The notes below the pieces were generated by a model. That model saw only the letters and a list, made by a program, of their open reading frames with translations. It did no database searches and was not told where the DNA came from. Of a stretch of 64,000 bases of DNA, positions 27,501 to 35,408 are shown one piece after another; positions within the stretch are counted from its first letter, which is position 1; each line of letters opens with the position of its first letter. This stretch comes from a candidate division KSB1 bacterium (GTDB lineage: Bacteria; Zhuqueibacterota; Zhuqueibacteria; Zhuqueibacterales; Zhuqueibacteraceae), in assembly GCA_034506175.1 (NCBI GenBank), contig JAPDQB010000029.1:18859-82858 (forward strand), read 5' to 3'. The position numbers were made by a program, and so were the translations under genes.

Positions 27501-28398
27501 GGGAAATTTAAACATCACGAGTGATGATCCCGACGAAGGGTTGGTAACTGTCTCGCTAACCGGCGAGGGAATCACCGTAGTCCCGTATGCCGCCCGTATC
27601 AACTGCGGTGGCACGGTGAATTTCACCGACGGCAGCGGCAACGTGTTTGTGGCGGACAAGGCTTTTGTCGCCGGCAGCTTTGGACACGACGGCCTGGGCA
27701 GCACCGGCTCGACGACTAGCGCCATCTCCAATACGACTGACGATGCCCTTTACCAAACCTTCCGTCGCGTAAACGGCACGAGCAATTTCAGCTACAAATT
27801 TGACGTTCCCTCGGCGGGCAATTATGTCGTTACCCTGTTCTTTACTGAGCCGCAAAAAACCGCCAGCGGCCAGCGCCTGTTTGATGTGACCATTGAAGGC
27901 GTTATCCGGCTGGATAATTATGATATTTTTGCGGCCTCCGGCGGCCAGTTCTTCGCCAAAACCGAAACCTTCACGATCAACGTCGTTGACGGCCAGTTGA
28001 ACGTCGTTTTCACCGGCGTGACCAGCGGGGCCTTGGTCTCGGCTATCGCCGTCGTTTCCTCATCCGCGCCGCAGGTAGCCAAGCACCTCCGTTCCGAGCA
28101 AATTGCCGGCAGTTTGCCGGATGGTTTCCAGCTTTATCAGAACCATCCGAATCCGTTTATTGGCCAAACCAGCATCCGCTATGCCGTTGCCAACGGTGCG
28201 CGAGTAGTGCTCAAAATTTATAGCTTGCTGGGAGAAGAAGTTGCCACCCTGGTGGAGCAAAATCAGCAGGCGGGTGTTTTCAGTGTTGTGTGGGACGGCA
28301 AAGATCGCCATGGCCGGCGCGTCGCCCCCGGTGTTTATATCGGCCGTTTGGAGAGCGGCGGCATGGTGGATATGCGCAAGATGATTTTGCTGCAGTAA
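24598..28398 (+). CDS. Large secreted multidomain protein with duplicated malectin domains and FlgD/T9SS-like C-terminus
   Basis: A 1266-residue exported protein preceded by GGAGG. Signal peptide 1-22 is followed by a ~490-residue N-terminal part (SDVNGDVGPNHIVEMVNLLY, FYDEINDRWILSQFVF) of a type common in secreted proteins of environmental bacteria. A putative Ig/cadherin-like domain (PPTITSTPNTSATVGVAYSY) lies near 520-610. Then come malectin-like domain 1 (RINCGGTVNFTDGSGNVFVA), two choice-of-anchor D (ASH-like) repeats (TSLSFGNVNTGSSSDLTVAV; TSLAYGQVIVGQTSDKTVTI), and malectin-like domain 2, nearly identical to the first. The C-terminal FlgD-Ig/sorting domain reads LYQNHPNPFIGQTSIRYAV...GVYIGRLESGG. 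It is probably a surface protein that binds carbohydrate; no catalytic motif was seen. Confidence 0.85.
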   Translation: MQRIGTIGVLMIFGALPILAQTQASRAVKVVYPVRTGESKSLIELAKEMKPGTLHKQGAGDREIPNRFSNVTKPDESGATFSIDAAWQRAAGQRAAAAPTLVIEGLSSDDNSALLGFRVAPSDVNGDVGPNHIVEMVNLLYRVWNKSGTPLIPPISTDALWSGFGGNCEFNNDGDPIVFYDEINDRWILSQFVFSVSQCIACSKTGDPTGEYWLYEYSTPGNDYPKMSNMPGAYYGTIRNFSATFKMDAHAWNGAKIRVGDPTAEMIVQTMTGVTGIDGVQPVDLDGPPPASSPGIFVGHDDTNDRLYMYEMTPNFTAGTATLTGPTFISVPAYSSSFPLGIQQLGTTQRLDILSPFVRFVSHLRDFGTHQSLIVNHVVDINDFADHAGERWYELRKSGTGPWTLHQSGSYAPDAHHRWMGNAAIDKNGAIGLAYTTSSSTLNPSIRYTGREAADPLGVMTLAEGVIAAGTGSQTGTGRWGDYSRITVDPADGETFWYFGGYVQQTGSFEWNTKIGSFKVASTPTPPTITSTPNTSATVGVAYSYDANNTVEATGSAPITFSLLTGPTGFSVTSAGVVSWTPTSGQVGPHTVQIQATNAFGSDTQTYTVTVSAAPPYAARINCGGTVNFTDGSGNVFVADKAFVAGSFGHDGLGSTGSTTSAISNTTDDALYQTFRRVNGTSNFSYKFDVPSAGNYNVTLYFTEPQKTASGQRLFDVTIEGVIRLDNYDIFAASGGQFFAKTETFTINVVDGQLNVVFTGVVSGAIVSAIAVVGSTPTPDISVAPTSLSFGNVNTGSSSDLTVAVSNVGSANLDVTALSTTNSTFTVVSPTTPFTITPSGTPVNVTVRFSPTAAGLQSGNLQITSNDPDENPLNVALTGTGVTPPPSEPDIRVTPTSLAYGQVIVGQTSDKTVTIFNDGTVILNVTGLATTNAAYSVVSPTTPFTVAANGGSQIVTVRFAPTAVGTATGNLNITSDDPDEGLVTVSLTGEGITVVPYAARINCGGTVNFTDGSGNVFVADKAFVAGSFGHDGLGSTGSTTSAISNTTDDALYQTFRRVNGTSNFSYKFDVPSAGNYVVTLFFTEPQKTASGQRLFDVTIEGVIRLDNYDIFAASGGQFFAKTETFTINVVDGQLNVVFTGVTSGALVSAIAVVSSSAPQVAKHLRSEQIAGSLPDGFQLYQNHPNPFIGQTSIRYAVANGARVVLKIYSLLGEEVATLVEQNQQAGVFSVVWDGKDRHGRRVAPGVYIGRLESGGMVDMRKMILLQ
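26444..26912 (+). repeat. Intragenic duplication, copy 1 (malectin-domain cassette)
   Basis: This ~470 bp stretch recurs 1140 bases downstream at 27584-28052. A run of 185 bases (26470-26654) is identical in both copies, including silent positions, while flanking parts differ by scattered changes. The offset is an exact multiple of three, so both copies encode the same domain. Confidence 0.9.
27584..28052 (+). repeat. Intragenic duplication, copy 2 (malectin-domain cassette)
   Basis: This is the second copy of the cassette at 26444-26912. It matches 27610-27794 base for base and diverges at the edges (for example AGCTACAAATTT here, AGCTATAAGTTT in copy 1). Confidence 0.9.
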
Positions 28399-28499
28399 CG
28401 CTGGAAAATTTAAACGGTCAGATTATTCAGATTGCCGTTTTCTTTTGTTTGTCGAAATCAATCGGGCGGCAGTTTGGGCCAAAATCAAGGCTATAATAA

Positions 28500-28535
28500 A
28501 ACAGGCCGGCTATTTAACAGCCGGCCTGTTTTTTT
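28500..28535. terminator. Intrinsic terminator, probably bidirectional
   Basis: AACAGGCCGGCT (28500-28511) and AGCCGGCCTGTT (28519-28530) form a perfect 12 bp stem with a 7-base loop and a T-tract to 28535. The A-run before the stem gives a T-tract for the opposite strand too. It lies between convergent genes and can serve both. The rest of 28399-28688 holds no gene. Confidence 0.92.
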
Positions 28536-28688
28536 ATGCCGGAATTTGCAACGGCAACCCGGGCGAGCCGTAATCAAACTTCACCATAAAGGCGTCAAGT
28601 TCACCCCAAAAGACTTTGGCGTTCTTGGTGTCCTTGTGGTGAAATAATTTTTGCATACTGGCTGAGGCCTCGATCTTGCCATGGCATT

Positions 28689-29666
28689 TTACGGATTTGG
28701 CCACGTCCGATATTCCACGAACAGATTGGCTTTGGTGCAGGGGTCGTTTTGCTGGAGCAGGCCATTATAGAATGGCTCCATCAGCCCTCCCGGGCACGCC
28801 GGGTTGACAATGTGGCCGAGATCGAGCGAGTGGCCGTTTTCGTGTTGAGCCACGGTCTGCACGTCGATGCCGGGGAGATTGACATTAATGCCCCACGGAA
28901 AACCCGCCCGGCTGCCGCCCGGGGTGCCGAAGAAGTTGTTATAGTAAACTTCGGCAAGCGCCCGGTCGAGACGGCCGTTGCCATCGATATCCGTGGGTGC
29001 CCCGGTAGAAGGATTAATAAAGATAAACGCGGCGGTAAAAGCCAGAACATTCTCTTTGCCGCCAGGGCCGAAGAGCGCGTCAAAGTACGATCCGGAGTAG
29101 AATCCGGCCTGGGTGAAATCGGCAAAGAAGGGGAAGCCATTACCTTGATTGCCATCGGGATCCAATCCAAACAATTCATCGAAAATGGTGGGATCGGCGC
29201 CGCGAAACCCTCTTGACCTGAGATTCAACGCCGTTTGCGAGCTGAGAAAATCATTGTGCACGCTGATGCTGGCATTGATCGCATTGGTGGTTTGGTTTGC
29301 GGACAAGCCGCTGGCAGTTGCCCCGAAGCGCGGGTCCACCATGTAAGTGAGGCGGTCGCCGCTGGCGTTGCGGCGCGCGTCGTTGGCCACCCAGCGTGAG
29401 ACGCTCAGCACAATAACGTCAAAAAATGGCGAATCCATGCTAATGGGATAAATTTCGTTTAAGAAAATACCAACCGTCTGTGATGAACCACCAGTTTTGC
29501 CCAGGCTAAAGCGTTTCGACGCCAGCGATTCATTGATGGCGTTGACCTTTTGCAAAAGCTGATTCTTTTGGTCTGTTGGTTCCAGCTTTGGCGTGGTGGG
29601 ATTTTCCTTTTGGCATCCCCAGGCGAACAGGATGAGGACGAGCGCTGAACAAAAAATTTTCTTCAT
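28689..29666 (-). CDS. Metzincin-like zinc metallopeptidase lipoprotein
   Basis: A 325-residue lipoprotein: signal FCSALVLILFAWGC with C18 as the likely lipidated residue, then a Pro/Thr/Lys-rich linker. The catalytic motif HENGHSLDLGH (H275, E276, H279, H285) is the HExxHxxGxxH zinc site of metzincins. The segment CPGGLMEPFYNG places M296 as the Met-turn. It is therefore probably an active surface-anchored protease. A good ribosome-binding site (AAGGAG) precedes the ATG. The gene is transcribed after a long leader (see 29667-30166). Confidence 0.85.
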   Translation of the reverse strand: MKKIFCSALVLILFAWGCQKENPTTPKLEPTDQKNQLLQKVNAINESLASKRFSLGKTGGSSQTVGIFLNEIYPISMDSPFFDVIVLSVSRWVANDARRNASGDRLTYMVDPRFGATASGLSANQTTNAINASISVHNDFLSSQTALNLRSRGFRGADPTIFDELFGLDPDGNQGNGFPFFADFTQAGFYSGSYFDALFGPGGKENVLAFTAAFIFINPSTGAPTDIDGNGRLDRALAEVYYNNFFGTPGGSRAGFPWGINVNLPGIDVQTVAQHENGHSLDLGHIVNPACPGGLMEPFYNGLLQQNDPCTKANLFVEYRTWPNP

Positions 29667-29998
29667 AACCCACTCCTTATAGATTGAGGTACGTGCGTAG
29701 GCATGAATTAACCCATTGAATACGGGCGCAGAACTTTAGTTTGGAGATGCTAAAGCATCGCCCTCCAATCAAATGGCTGAAATCATACCTCAGATGAAGT
29801 TGAGTTGAAAATCGCCAGTTGAAAATCGCCAGTTGGAAGCGCTGGCGGACACTCTGGCTCTTGAATTTGAAAGCACAGGAAGGATGACTGTTTCCCAACG
29901 ATTTCCACACGGCTGTTGGCGTGTGATTTCTTGCTGCGAGGCGGTATCGCATGGCAAGATCGCGCGTTTCGGATGTTTTTTGCCAAAATCCTTAAAGC

Positions 29999-30035
29999 TT
30001 AATGCAAGCCAAAATCAATCATCAATCACCTCCTT
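29999..30035 (-). other. Possible leader peptide (7 codons) with full-length Shine-Dalgarno
   Basis: AAGGAGGTGAT (30035-30025, minus strand) is complementary to the whole 16S anti-SD tail. Six bases after GGAGG an ATG (30022) opens a frame of seven codons, MIDFGLH, ending in TAA at 29999. This would be the first translated feature of the transcript from the promoter at 30102-30130. Confidence 0.4.
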
Positions 30036-30101
30036 GTCCGAAGAAAGAGTTCTGCGCGCCGCTAATTGTCATGAGGTCCCACGAAAGCAAACGAATGGTC
30101 C

Positions 30102-30130
30102 AATATAGCAAGTTCTGAAAAAAATGTCAA
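30102..30130 (-). promoter_or_regulatory. Consensus sigma70-type promoter
   Basis: On the minus strand, TTGACA (30130-30125), a 17-base spacer and TATATT (30107-30102). It drives transcription toward the metallopeptidase gene and is the closest match to consensus in this window. Confidence 0.7.
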
Positions 30131-30166
30131 CATTTTTTGTTATCGCCAAAAAATTTTACATTCGAT

Positions 30167-31363
30167 TTAGCCGGAACTGCCTTCCAACAGGCTGGCGCGG
30201 GTGGCAGCCGTTTCGCCAAATTTCGCCCGCAGGGCATCAAGAACGCCGGCGACTTTTTCCCGCGGCGCGTGCGCCGTTGTCGCAAACAGTTCCATCTGCT
30301 CGCCGCCGACGTTGTTGAGTTGCGCCATGCCAATTCCGATGAGCCGAACTTTTTTTCCCTGCCGGTCGAATTTGCGGAAAATTTCCAAAGCCAGTTGGCG
30401 CATCGTTTCCGCGTCATTCGTAAACTCCGGCAGCCGGCGCTGGCGCGTGAACGTCTCAAAACCCTCAAGCCGGATTTTCAGCGTGAGCACCCGGCCTTTC
30501 AAATTCTCCCGCCGCATATCTGCGCTCAAGCCGTCGGCGATGCGCCAAAGCGTTTGCTCGACGATTTGCGGATCCGCGACGTCCTGCTCATACGTATGTT
30601 CCTGGCTGATTGACTTGCGCGGCCCCCAATCCTCCACCGGCCGGTCGTCGATGCCGTTGGCCAGTTCCCACAAATGCGCTCCCCACTTTCCCAATCTATC
30701 CGCCAGCATTTTCTGCGAGCATTGCGCGAGCTGGCCTATCGTTGAGAACCCCATCTTTTGTAAATGCGCCTCGGTTTTCGGCCCCACGCCCCAAAGTTTT
30801 TTGATCGGCAGCGGTGCGAGAAAAGTTTTTTCCTGGCCGGCCTGGCAAATCGTCAACCCGTCCGGCTTTTGCAGATCCGACGCCACTTTGGCGATGAACA
30901 TGTTCGGCGCGACGCCGACCGAAGCCGTGAGCCCGGTTTCGTTTTGAATGCGCGCTTTGAGTTTTTCCGCCAGCGCCTTGGCGCCGCCGTGAAAATTCGC
31001 CGTCTGCGTGATGTCGATGAACGCCTCGTCGATGCTGATTTGCGCCAGTTGCGGCGAGAAATCGCGCAGGATGTTCATCACCTGGCGCGAAATGGCCGTG
31101 TAGCGCTCGAAGCGGGGAAAAACGAAAATTGCCTGCGGGCAGCGGCGATAGGCTTGCGAGATCGGCATGGCGGAATGAATGCCGAATTTTCGCGCCTCGT
31201 AGCTCGCGGTAGAAACCACGCCGCGCCCTCTTCCGGCTTTGGGATCGGCGCCGACCACCACCGGCTTGCCGCGATACGCCGGATGATCGAGTTGCTCGAC
31301 CGCGGCGTAAAAAGCGTCCATGTCGAGATGGAGAACAAGGCGAGTGGATGAGTTGCGAATCAT
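30167..31363 (-). CDS. dinB: DNA polymerase IV (Y family)
   Basis: A 398-residue translesion polymerase. Metal-binding catalytic residues are D14 (LHLDMDAFYAAVEQ) and D112/E113 (SIDEAFIDIT). Finger-domain PVVVGADPKAGRGRGVVSTA, the thumb helix-hairpin-helix region (PIKKLWGVGPKTEAHLQKMG) and the little-finger domain (SISQEHTYEQDV) are all present. It extends mismatched primers and bypasses lesions. The C-terminus lacks an obvious beta-clamp-binding QLxLF peptide; MELFATTA near the C-terminus may serve. The gene is followed closely upstream by an amidase gene on the same strand (28 bases). Confidence 0.95.
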   Translation of the reverse strand: MIRNSSTRLVLHLDMDAFYAAVEQLDHPAYRGKPVVVGADPKAGRGRGVVSTASYEARKFGIHSAMPISQAYRRCPQAIFVFPRFERYTAISRQVMNILRDFSPQLAQISIDEAFIDITQTANFHGGAKALAEKLKARIQNETGLTASVGVAPNMFIAKVASDLQKPDGLTICQAGQEKTFLAPLPIKKLWGVGPKTEAHLQKMGFSTIGQLAQCSQKMLADRLGKWGAHLWELANGIDDRPVEDWGPRKSISQEHTYEQDVADPQIVEQTLWRIADGLSADMRRENLKGRVLTLKIRLEGFETFTRQRRLPEFTNDAETMRQLALEIFRKFDRQGKKVRLIGIGMAQLNNVGGEQMELFATTAHAPREKVAGVLDALRAKFGETAATRASLLEGSSG

Positions 31364-31391
31364 GTGTTAAATTGAAAATTTAAAATTGGTT

Positions 31392-32855
31392 TCATTCCTG
31401 CGCCATGATCGTCCGCACCACAACCTCCGCCAATCCCTGGCGGAAACTCGCCGAACGGATGCGACCGAGATCGTTGCGATTTGAAAGATTGGCGGCCTCC
31501 AGCAAAATCGAAACCGGCACCCGGCTGTAGCGAATGATGCCGGGCGTCCATTTGTGATCGCGGCGATAAACATAGCTGCGAACCGGCTGGTAGTCGTGCA
31601 CCGGAATCCGTGCCCGGCGAAAATTTTCGATCAAGTCCAGCGCAAAAGCCTTGCTGGCGTCCTCGGCGTTTTCAGATTCCCGGCGGTTGAAATGAATCGT
31701 TTCGAGCCGGCTTTCTTGGTAATAACGGTAAATGCTGCCGCCGGCCTTGAACTGGCTCGCGCGTTCCGCGGCGCCCGGATAATACGCCATCGCCCCGCCC
31801 AGGGCCGGATGCAAATGATCCAAATGAATGCTGATCATAAAAATATTTTCCGCCGGAATGCCACGGCGCAGCATCCAGCGGTAAAGATCCTCGATCAAAT
31901 AAATGCGCAGATTCAACGCCACCCGGCTGTCTGCCATGTAATATTCCGGTGTGACCTTGACATATTCGTCGCGATTATTCGCCAGCAAGCCATCGATGCG
32001 GTCGCCGGTTTGTTTGTCGCGCACCGTCGAGTAAACCTTGACGCCGCGCTCCTGCAGGCCGCGCTTGATTCGCAACATCAGATCGTAGGCGATTTCGTCT
32101 TCGACCCAGCCGCGCACGATCGTGCCGGGATCGCTGCCGCCGTGCCCGGCGTCTAAAATCACATGCAGCTCGCTTCGCGGCTGGCGCCCTGGCCGGGCAG
32201 ACCGCGGCCGGCTTGGCGAAGCGCTGCGGTTGATCGCCGCCGGAGTTTTGCCGCGCAAAATTTCTTCATCGAGAAACCGCGCCGGAATTCGAATCGGCGT
32301 GCCCGCGGTGATTTTCGTCGCGTCGCCAATGCCGTTGTATTCGAGCAGTTTTTGGGCAATGGCATTGACTTCATCGGCATCAACACGGCCGGTGAAACGC
32401 ACCACGACGGCGCTATAAAGCGCCTCACCTTTTTTCAAATGATAAACCGCCTCGCGTTCACCGGCGGCGTTTTTTTGAAAAGTGAGCTCAGGATGCGATA
32501 AGGAAGGCGCTATGTTCTGCCGATCCCCGGAAACCGGCGGGCGGCTCACGACGTCTCCGGAGCTTGTTTTCGAGGCGTCCGACCGCGAGGGAGAAACTGC
32601 CGGCGTGCGCTCGACCGGCTCGACTTCCGCCATCGGTTTTTGGCGCGGCTCGGAATCCGAGCTGAGCGGATAGAGCGGGCGTTTGGATTCGCGCGCGGTG
32701 TTCGTCGGGCGCGGCATCGGCTTGGCGCCGCACCCCCATTCATTCGCTGCGAAAACCAAAAGCATAATGAAAAAGGAGACGGAAGAGATTTTGCGAACAA
32801 CTTTTTTCGCGAAAATATCCGTCCGGTCAAGCGTAAAGCGGCGCACTATTCGCAT
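31392..32855 (-). CDS. N-acetylmuramoyl-L-alanine amidase (Amidase_3)
   Basis: A 487-residue exported cell-wall hydrolase. The N-terminal hydrophobic segment (VSFFIMLLVFAANEWGC) is followed by a Pro/Ser-rich linker. A LysM-like module comes next (YHLKKGEALYSAVVVRF, then ITAGTPIRIPA). The catalytic Amidase_3 domain starts at LHVILDAGHGGSDPGT with the zinc His, includes VEDEIAYDLMLRIKRGL with the zinc Glu, and has SIHLDHLH. It cleaves the amide bond between MurNAc and the stem peptide in the periplasm. The start overlaps the upstream deoxyribosyltransferase-like gene by 29 bases. Confidence 0.9.
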   Translation of the reverse strand: MRIVRRFTLDRTDIFAKKVVRKISSVSFFIMLLVFAANEWGCGAKPMPRPTNTARESKRPLYPLSSDSEPRQKPMAEVEPVERTPAVSPSRSDASKTSSGDVVSRPPVSGDRQNIAPSLSHPELTFQKNAAGEREAVYHLKKGEALYSAVVVRFTGRVDADEVNAIAQKLLEYNGIGDATKITAGTPIRIPARFLDEEILRGKTPAAINRSASPSRPRSARPGRQPRSELHVILDAGHGGSDPGTIVRGWVEDEIAYDLMLRIKRGLQERGVKVYSTVRDKQTGDRIDGLLANNRDEYVKVTPEYYMADSRVALNLRIYLIEDLYRWMLRRGIPAENIFMISIHLDHLHPALGGAMAYYPGAAERASQFKAGGSIYRYYQESRLETIHFNRRESENAEDASKAFALDLIENFRRARIPVHDYQPVRSYVYRRDHKWTPGIIRYSRVPVSILLEAANLSNRNDLGRIRSASFRQGLAEVVVRTIMAQE

Positions 32856-33288
32856 CCCTTAAATGTCGATGAAATTCTCGTATCGCCTCCTGCCATTCAT
32901 CAGTCTCGCGATAAAAATGAATTTGCAATCGCTCATGCGGATTCCCCGTGAGCATGCGGGTCAAAAAAGTTCCCTGCTCGCACAGACACAGCGTTGGCCG
33001 CCACAGCGTCAACGCGGTGGCGATTTCGTAGCCGACGCCGAGCGAAGGCCGGCTCACTTCCGCAATCATGCCGTCACAGTTTGCGATGAACTGCATGTCG
33101 CGTTGAAAAATTTCCTCGGGCTGCAGCGTTGACTCATATTCCAGCACATCGGCGCGCGCGACATGCGCCGACAGCACCTCGGCGCCCAGCGATTCGAGAA
33201 AATCGACCATCTCGGCATAAACCACTTGCCGTTCTCTTCCCGCGCTGATCGCCCCGGCAAAATAGATTTTCAATGAAGATGCCATCAT
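32827..33288 (-). CDS. Nucleoside 2-deoxyribosyltransferase-like protein (Rcl/DNPH1 type)
   Basis: A 153-residue protein with KIYFAGAISAGRERQ near the N-terminus and CDGMIAEVSRPSLGVGYEIA with the family Glu near residue 93. This matches nucleoside 2-deoxyribosyltransferase/2'-deoxynucleoside 5'-phosphate N-hydrolase proteins. The DNPH1-like length and SRPSLGVGYE motif suggest hydrolysis of deoxynucleotides, a house-cleaning role. It overlaps the amidase start by 29 bases; no functional link to the amidase is evident. Confidence 0.88.
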   Translation of the reverse strand: MMASSLKIYFAGAISAGRERQVVYAEMVDFLESLGAEVLSAHVARADVLEYESTLQPEEIFQRDMQFIANCDGMIAEVSRPSLGVGYEIATALTLWRPTLCLCEQGTFLTRMLTGNPHERLQIHFYRETDEWQEAIREFHRHLRDANSAPLYA

Positions 33289-33336
33289 GCTTTTGGCTTT
33301 TCATCCGTTGCGTCGTTTCCATCGGTTGGGAATTTT

Positions 33337-34572
33337 TTAATCAGTTGTTGCATTGATGATCGCGCGAATTTCCTCGTCCGTCAGATTGCGGGGCATCGTT
33401 TTCGCCCTGTTGAAAATCGCCTCGACCCATTCGCGTTTCGGCTCGTAGCCGTGCTCATTCAACCAGTAAATCACATTCGACTCGCCGCTCATGTGGCCGA
33501 TTTCGATCTCCTGCTGGCGGCCGAACCAGCTCGCCGGCACGCCGGAATAAACACGATCCGCCAGCCAATCTTGCCCCTTCTTTTTCGCCTTTGCAATCGC
33601 TGCGGCATGCACGCCGGTGCCGGTGCGAAAAGCGTCACGGCCCAGCACCGGATAGTTCACCGGAATCGGCACTTCACAGGCGCGCGAGACCAAATCGGCG
33701 TAATCTTTGAGCATGGTCAAATCGTTGTCAATCCACCCCAGCAGCTTGCAATTGACCAGCACCAAATCCAAAGGCGTGTTGCCGACGCGCTCGCCGATGC
33801 CGAGCATCGTGCCGTGCACCCGATCCGCGCCGGCTTCAATAGCCGCCAGCGTGTTGGTCAGCGAAAGGCTGCGATCGCGATGGCCGTGCCAATCGACTTT
33901 GACCTCCGGATCGATTTTGTGCACGACGCTGCGCACAAAGCGAATGAGCGCTTTCACCCCGCTCGGCGTGGCATGGCCGACCGTGTCGCAACAGACAACA
34001 CGTTTCGCGCCGCAATTCACCGCGGTCGAGTACAACGCCCGGATGTCGTCGGGATGCGAACGAATCGTGTCCTCGGTCACGAACATCGACGGCAGCCCTT
34101 GCTTGACGACGAACGTGACGGCTTTTTCCACCGTGTGCAGGAGAAAATCAAGATTCCACTCTTCAGCATATTGGCGAATCGGGCTGGAGCCGATAAACGT
34201 TGCCGCTTCGATGGACATGCCGACTTGCTGCACGGTTTCAACAATCGGAATGATGTCCGCCTCCATGGTGCGTGCGGCGCAGTTCGGGAAAATGCGCAGC
34301 TTGCTGTTGGCAATTTCTTTGGCCAGCGCCATCACGTCCGCTTTCGCGCGCGGCCCGGCCCCCGGCAAGCCGATGTTGGCCGCCTGAATGCCAAGCTCGT
34401 GCATGTAATGCAAAATGCGAATCTTGTCCGCAATCGGCGGATCGGTCACCGACGGCGATTGCAATCCGTCGCGCAGCGTCTCGTCGTCGAACTCAATCGG
34501 TTTGTCCGGCTTCCACGCGCCGTCGTGGACGTTCCAATCGTAAATGAGATCACGCCCGTTGAAGTTTTCCAT
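33337..34572 (-). CDS. HMGL-like lyase (2-isopropylmalate/homocitrate synthase-like)
   Basis: GAGG lies five bases before the ATG at 34572; a GTG two codons upstream is less well placed. The 411-residue protein is a DRE-TIM metallolyase: FDDETLRDGLQSPSV (N-terminal metal Asp), VDWHGHRDRSLSLTNTLAAI and GTMLGIGERVGNTPLD. It lacks the C-terminal LeuA regulatory domain, so feedback control by leucine is not expected. The usual HxHND metal loop reads HGHRD, so the Asn is replaced by Arg. It could condense acetyl-CoA with a 2-oxoacid or cleave an HMG-CoA-like substrate. It is next to an enoyl-CoA hydratase gene. Confidence 0.8.
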   Translation of the reverse strand: MENFNGRDLIYDWNVHDGAWKPDKPIEFDDETLRDGLQSPSVTDPPIADKIRILHYMHELGIQAANIGLPGAGPRAKADVMALAKEIANSKLRIFPNCAARTMEADIIPIVETVQQVGMSIEAATFIGSSPIRQYAEEWNLDFLLHTVEKAVTFVVKQGLPSMFVTEDTIRSHPDDIRALYSTAVNCGAKRVVCCDTVGHATPSGVKALIRFVRSVVHKIDPEVKVDWHGHRDRSLSLTNTLAAIEAGADRVHGTMLGIGERVGNTPLDLVLVNCKLLGWIDNDLTMLKDYADLVSRACEVPIPVNYPVLGRDAFRTGTGVHAAAIAKAKKKGQDWLADRVYSGVPASWFGRQQEIEIGHMSGESNVIYWLNEHGYEPKREWVEAIFNRAKTMPRNLTDEEIRAIINATTD

Positions 34573-34596
34573 AGCCACCTCGCTTTCGTTTGCCGG

Positions 34597-35379
34597 TTAC
34601 TTTCCCTGAAAATTCGCCGGCCGTTTTTCCAGGAACGCCTTCGTGCCCTCCTTCATATCCTCCGTCGAGAAGCATAAGCCGAAGAGATTGGATTCGAGCT
34701 GCACGCCTTCTTCGAGTGTCATTTCCAGGCCGTGCACCACCGCTTCGAGTGTGAGCTTCACCGCAACCGGGCCTTTCTTGAAAACGGTTTGCAAAATCTC
34801 TTCGCATTTGGCAATGAGCTGGTCCGGCGGCGTGACGTGATTCACCCAGCCGAGGCGATACGCCTCCGCCGCGTCAATCATGTTGCCGGTGATGAGCAGC
34901 TCGATGGCGCGGCCTTTGCCGATGAGCCGCGGCAGGCGCTGCGAGCCGCCGTTGCCGCACATGATGCCGAGATTCACCTCCGGCTGGCCGAACTTCGCTT
35001 TCTCGGAAGCGACGCGAATATGGCAGGCCAGCGCCAATTCACTGCCGCCCCCGAGACAGAAGCCGTTCACCGCGGCAATGATCGGCTTGGGGAAATGCTC
35101 GATGAAGCGCAAAATTTCCTGGCTTTGTAGCGAGAACTCTTTCGCGCTCACCGGTGTTTGTTTCGCCAGCTCGCCAATATCCGCCCCGGCGGCAAACGCC
35201 TTCTCTCCCGCGCCCGTCAAAATCACCCCGCCGACGTTCGGATCATCTTTCACCGCGGCCAGCGCCTGCTGCAATTCCTGCATGGTTTGCCAATTCAGCG
35301 CATTGAGCTTGTCGGGACGGTTGAGGGTGAGGTAGGCAATTTTGTTTTTGGTTTCAAAAATAATGTTTTGAAATGACAT
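34597..35379 (-). CDS. Enoyl-CoA hydratase/isomerase
   Basis: ATG at 35379 has GGAG eight bases upstream and gives the family-typical 260 residues; the in-frame start ten codons earlier has none. The oxyanion-hole segments are AFAAGADI (61-68) and NGFCLGGGSELAL (105-117). Both catalytic glutamates are in place, E114 and E134 (GQPEVNLGIM). It hydrates trans-2-enoyl-CoA to 3-hydroxyacyl-CoA. Together with the dehydrogenase (37484-38368) and thiolase (39411-40586) on the same strand it makes up a short-chain beta-oxidation or butyryl-CoA-forming set. Confidence 0.95.
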   Translation of the reverse strand: MSFQNIIFETKNKIAYLTLNRPDKLNALNWQTMQELQQALAAVKDDPNVGGVILTGAGEKAFAAGADIGELAKQTPVSAKEFSLQSQEILRFIEHFPKPIIAAVNGFCLGGGSELALACHIRVASEKAKFGQPEVNLGIMCGNGGSQRLPRLIGKGRAIELLITGNMIDAAEAYRLGWVNHVTPPDQLIAKCEEILQTVFKKGPVAVKLTLEAVVHGLEMTLEEGVQLESNLFGLCFSTEDMKEGTKAFLEKRPANFQGK

Positions 35380-35408
35380 TGGTTGCTCCAGATTAAATTG
35401 ATCGTTCA

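Larger units (their letters stand above)
29667..30166. other. Long leader region of the metallopeptidase gene
   Basis: Between the 3' end of dinB and the metallopeptidase start. A consensus promoter (30102-30130, minus strand) starts transcription ~430 bases before the metallopeptidase ATG. The leader contains a tiny open frame with a perfect Shine-Dalgarno sequence (29999-30035) and two tandem 14-base units (GTTGAAAATCGCCA, from about 29801 to 29834). No protein-coding gene of normal size is evident. Confidence 0.55.

Noticed and set aside
28538..28661. 40-codon minus-strand frame beginning MQKLFHHKDTKNAKVFWGEL
   Set aside because: The HHKDTKNAK-type sequence is a widespread intergenic repeat in environmental genomes that is often miscalled as a gene; there is no other evidence.
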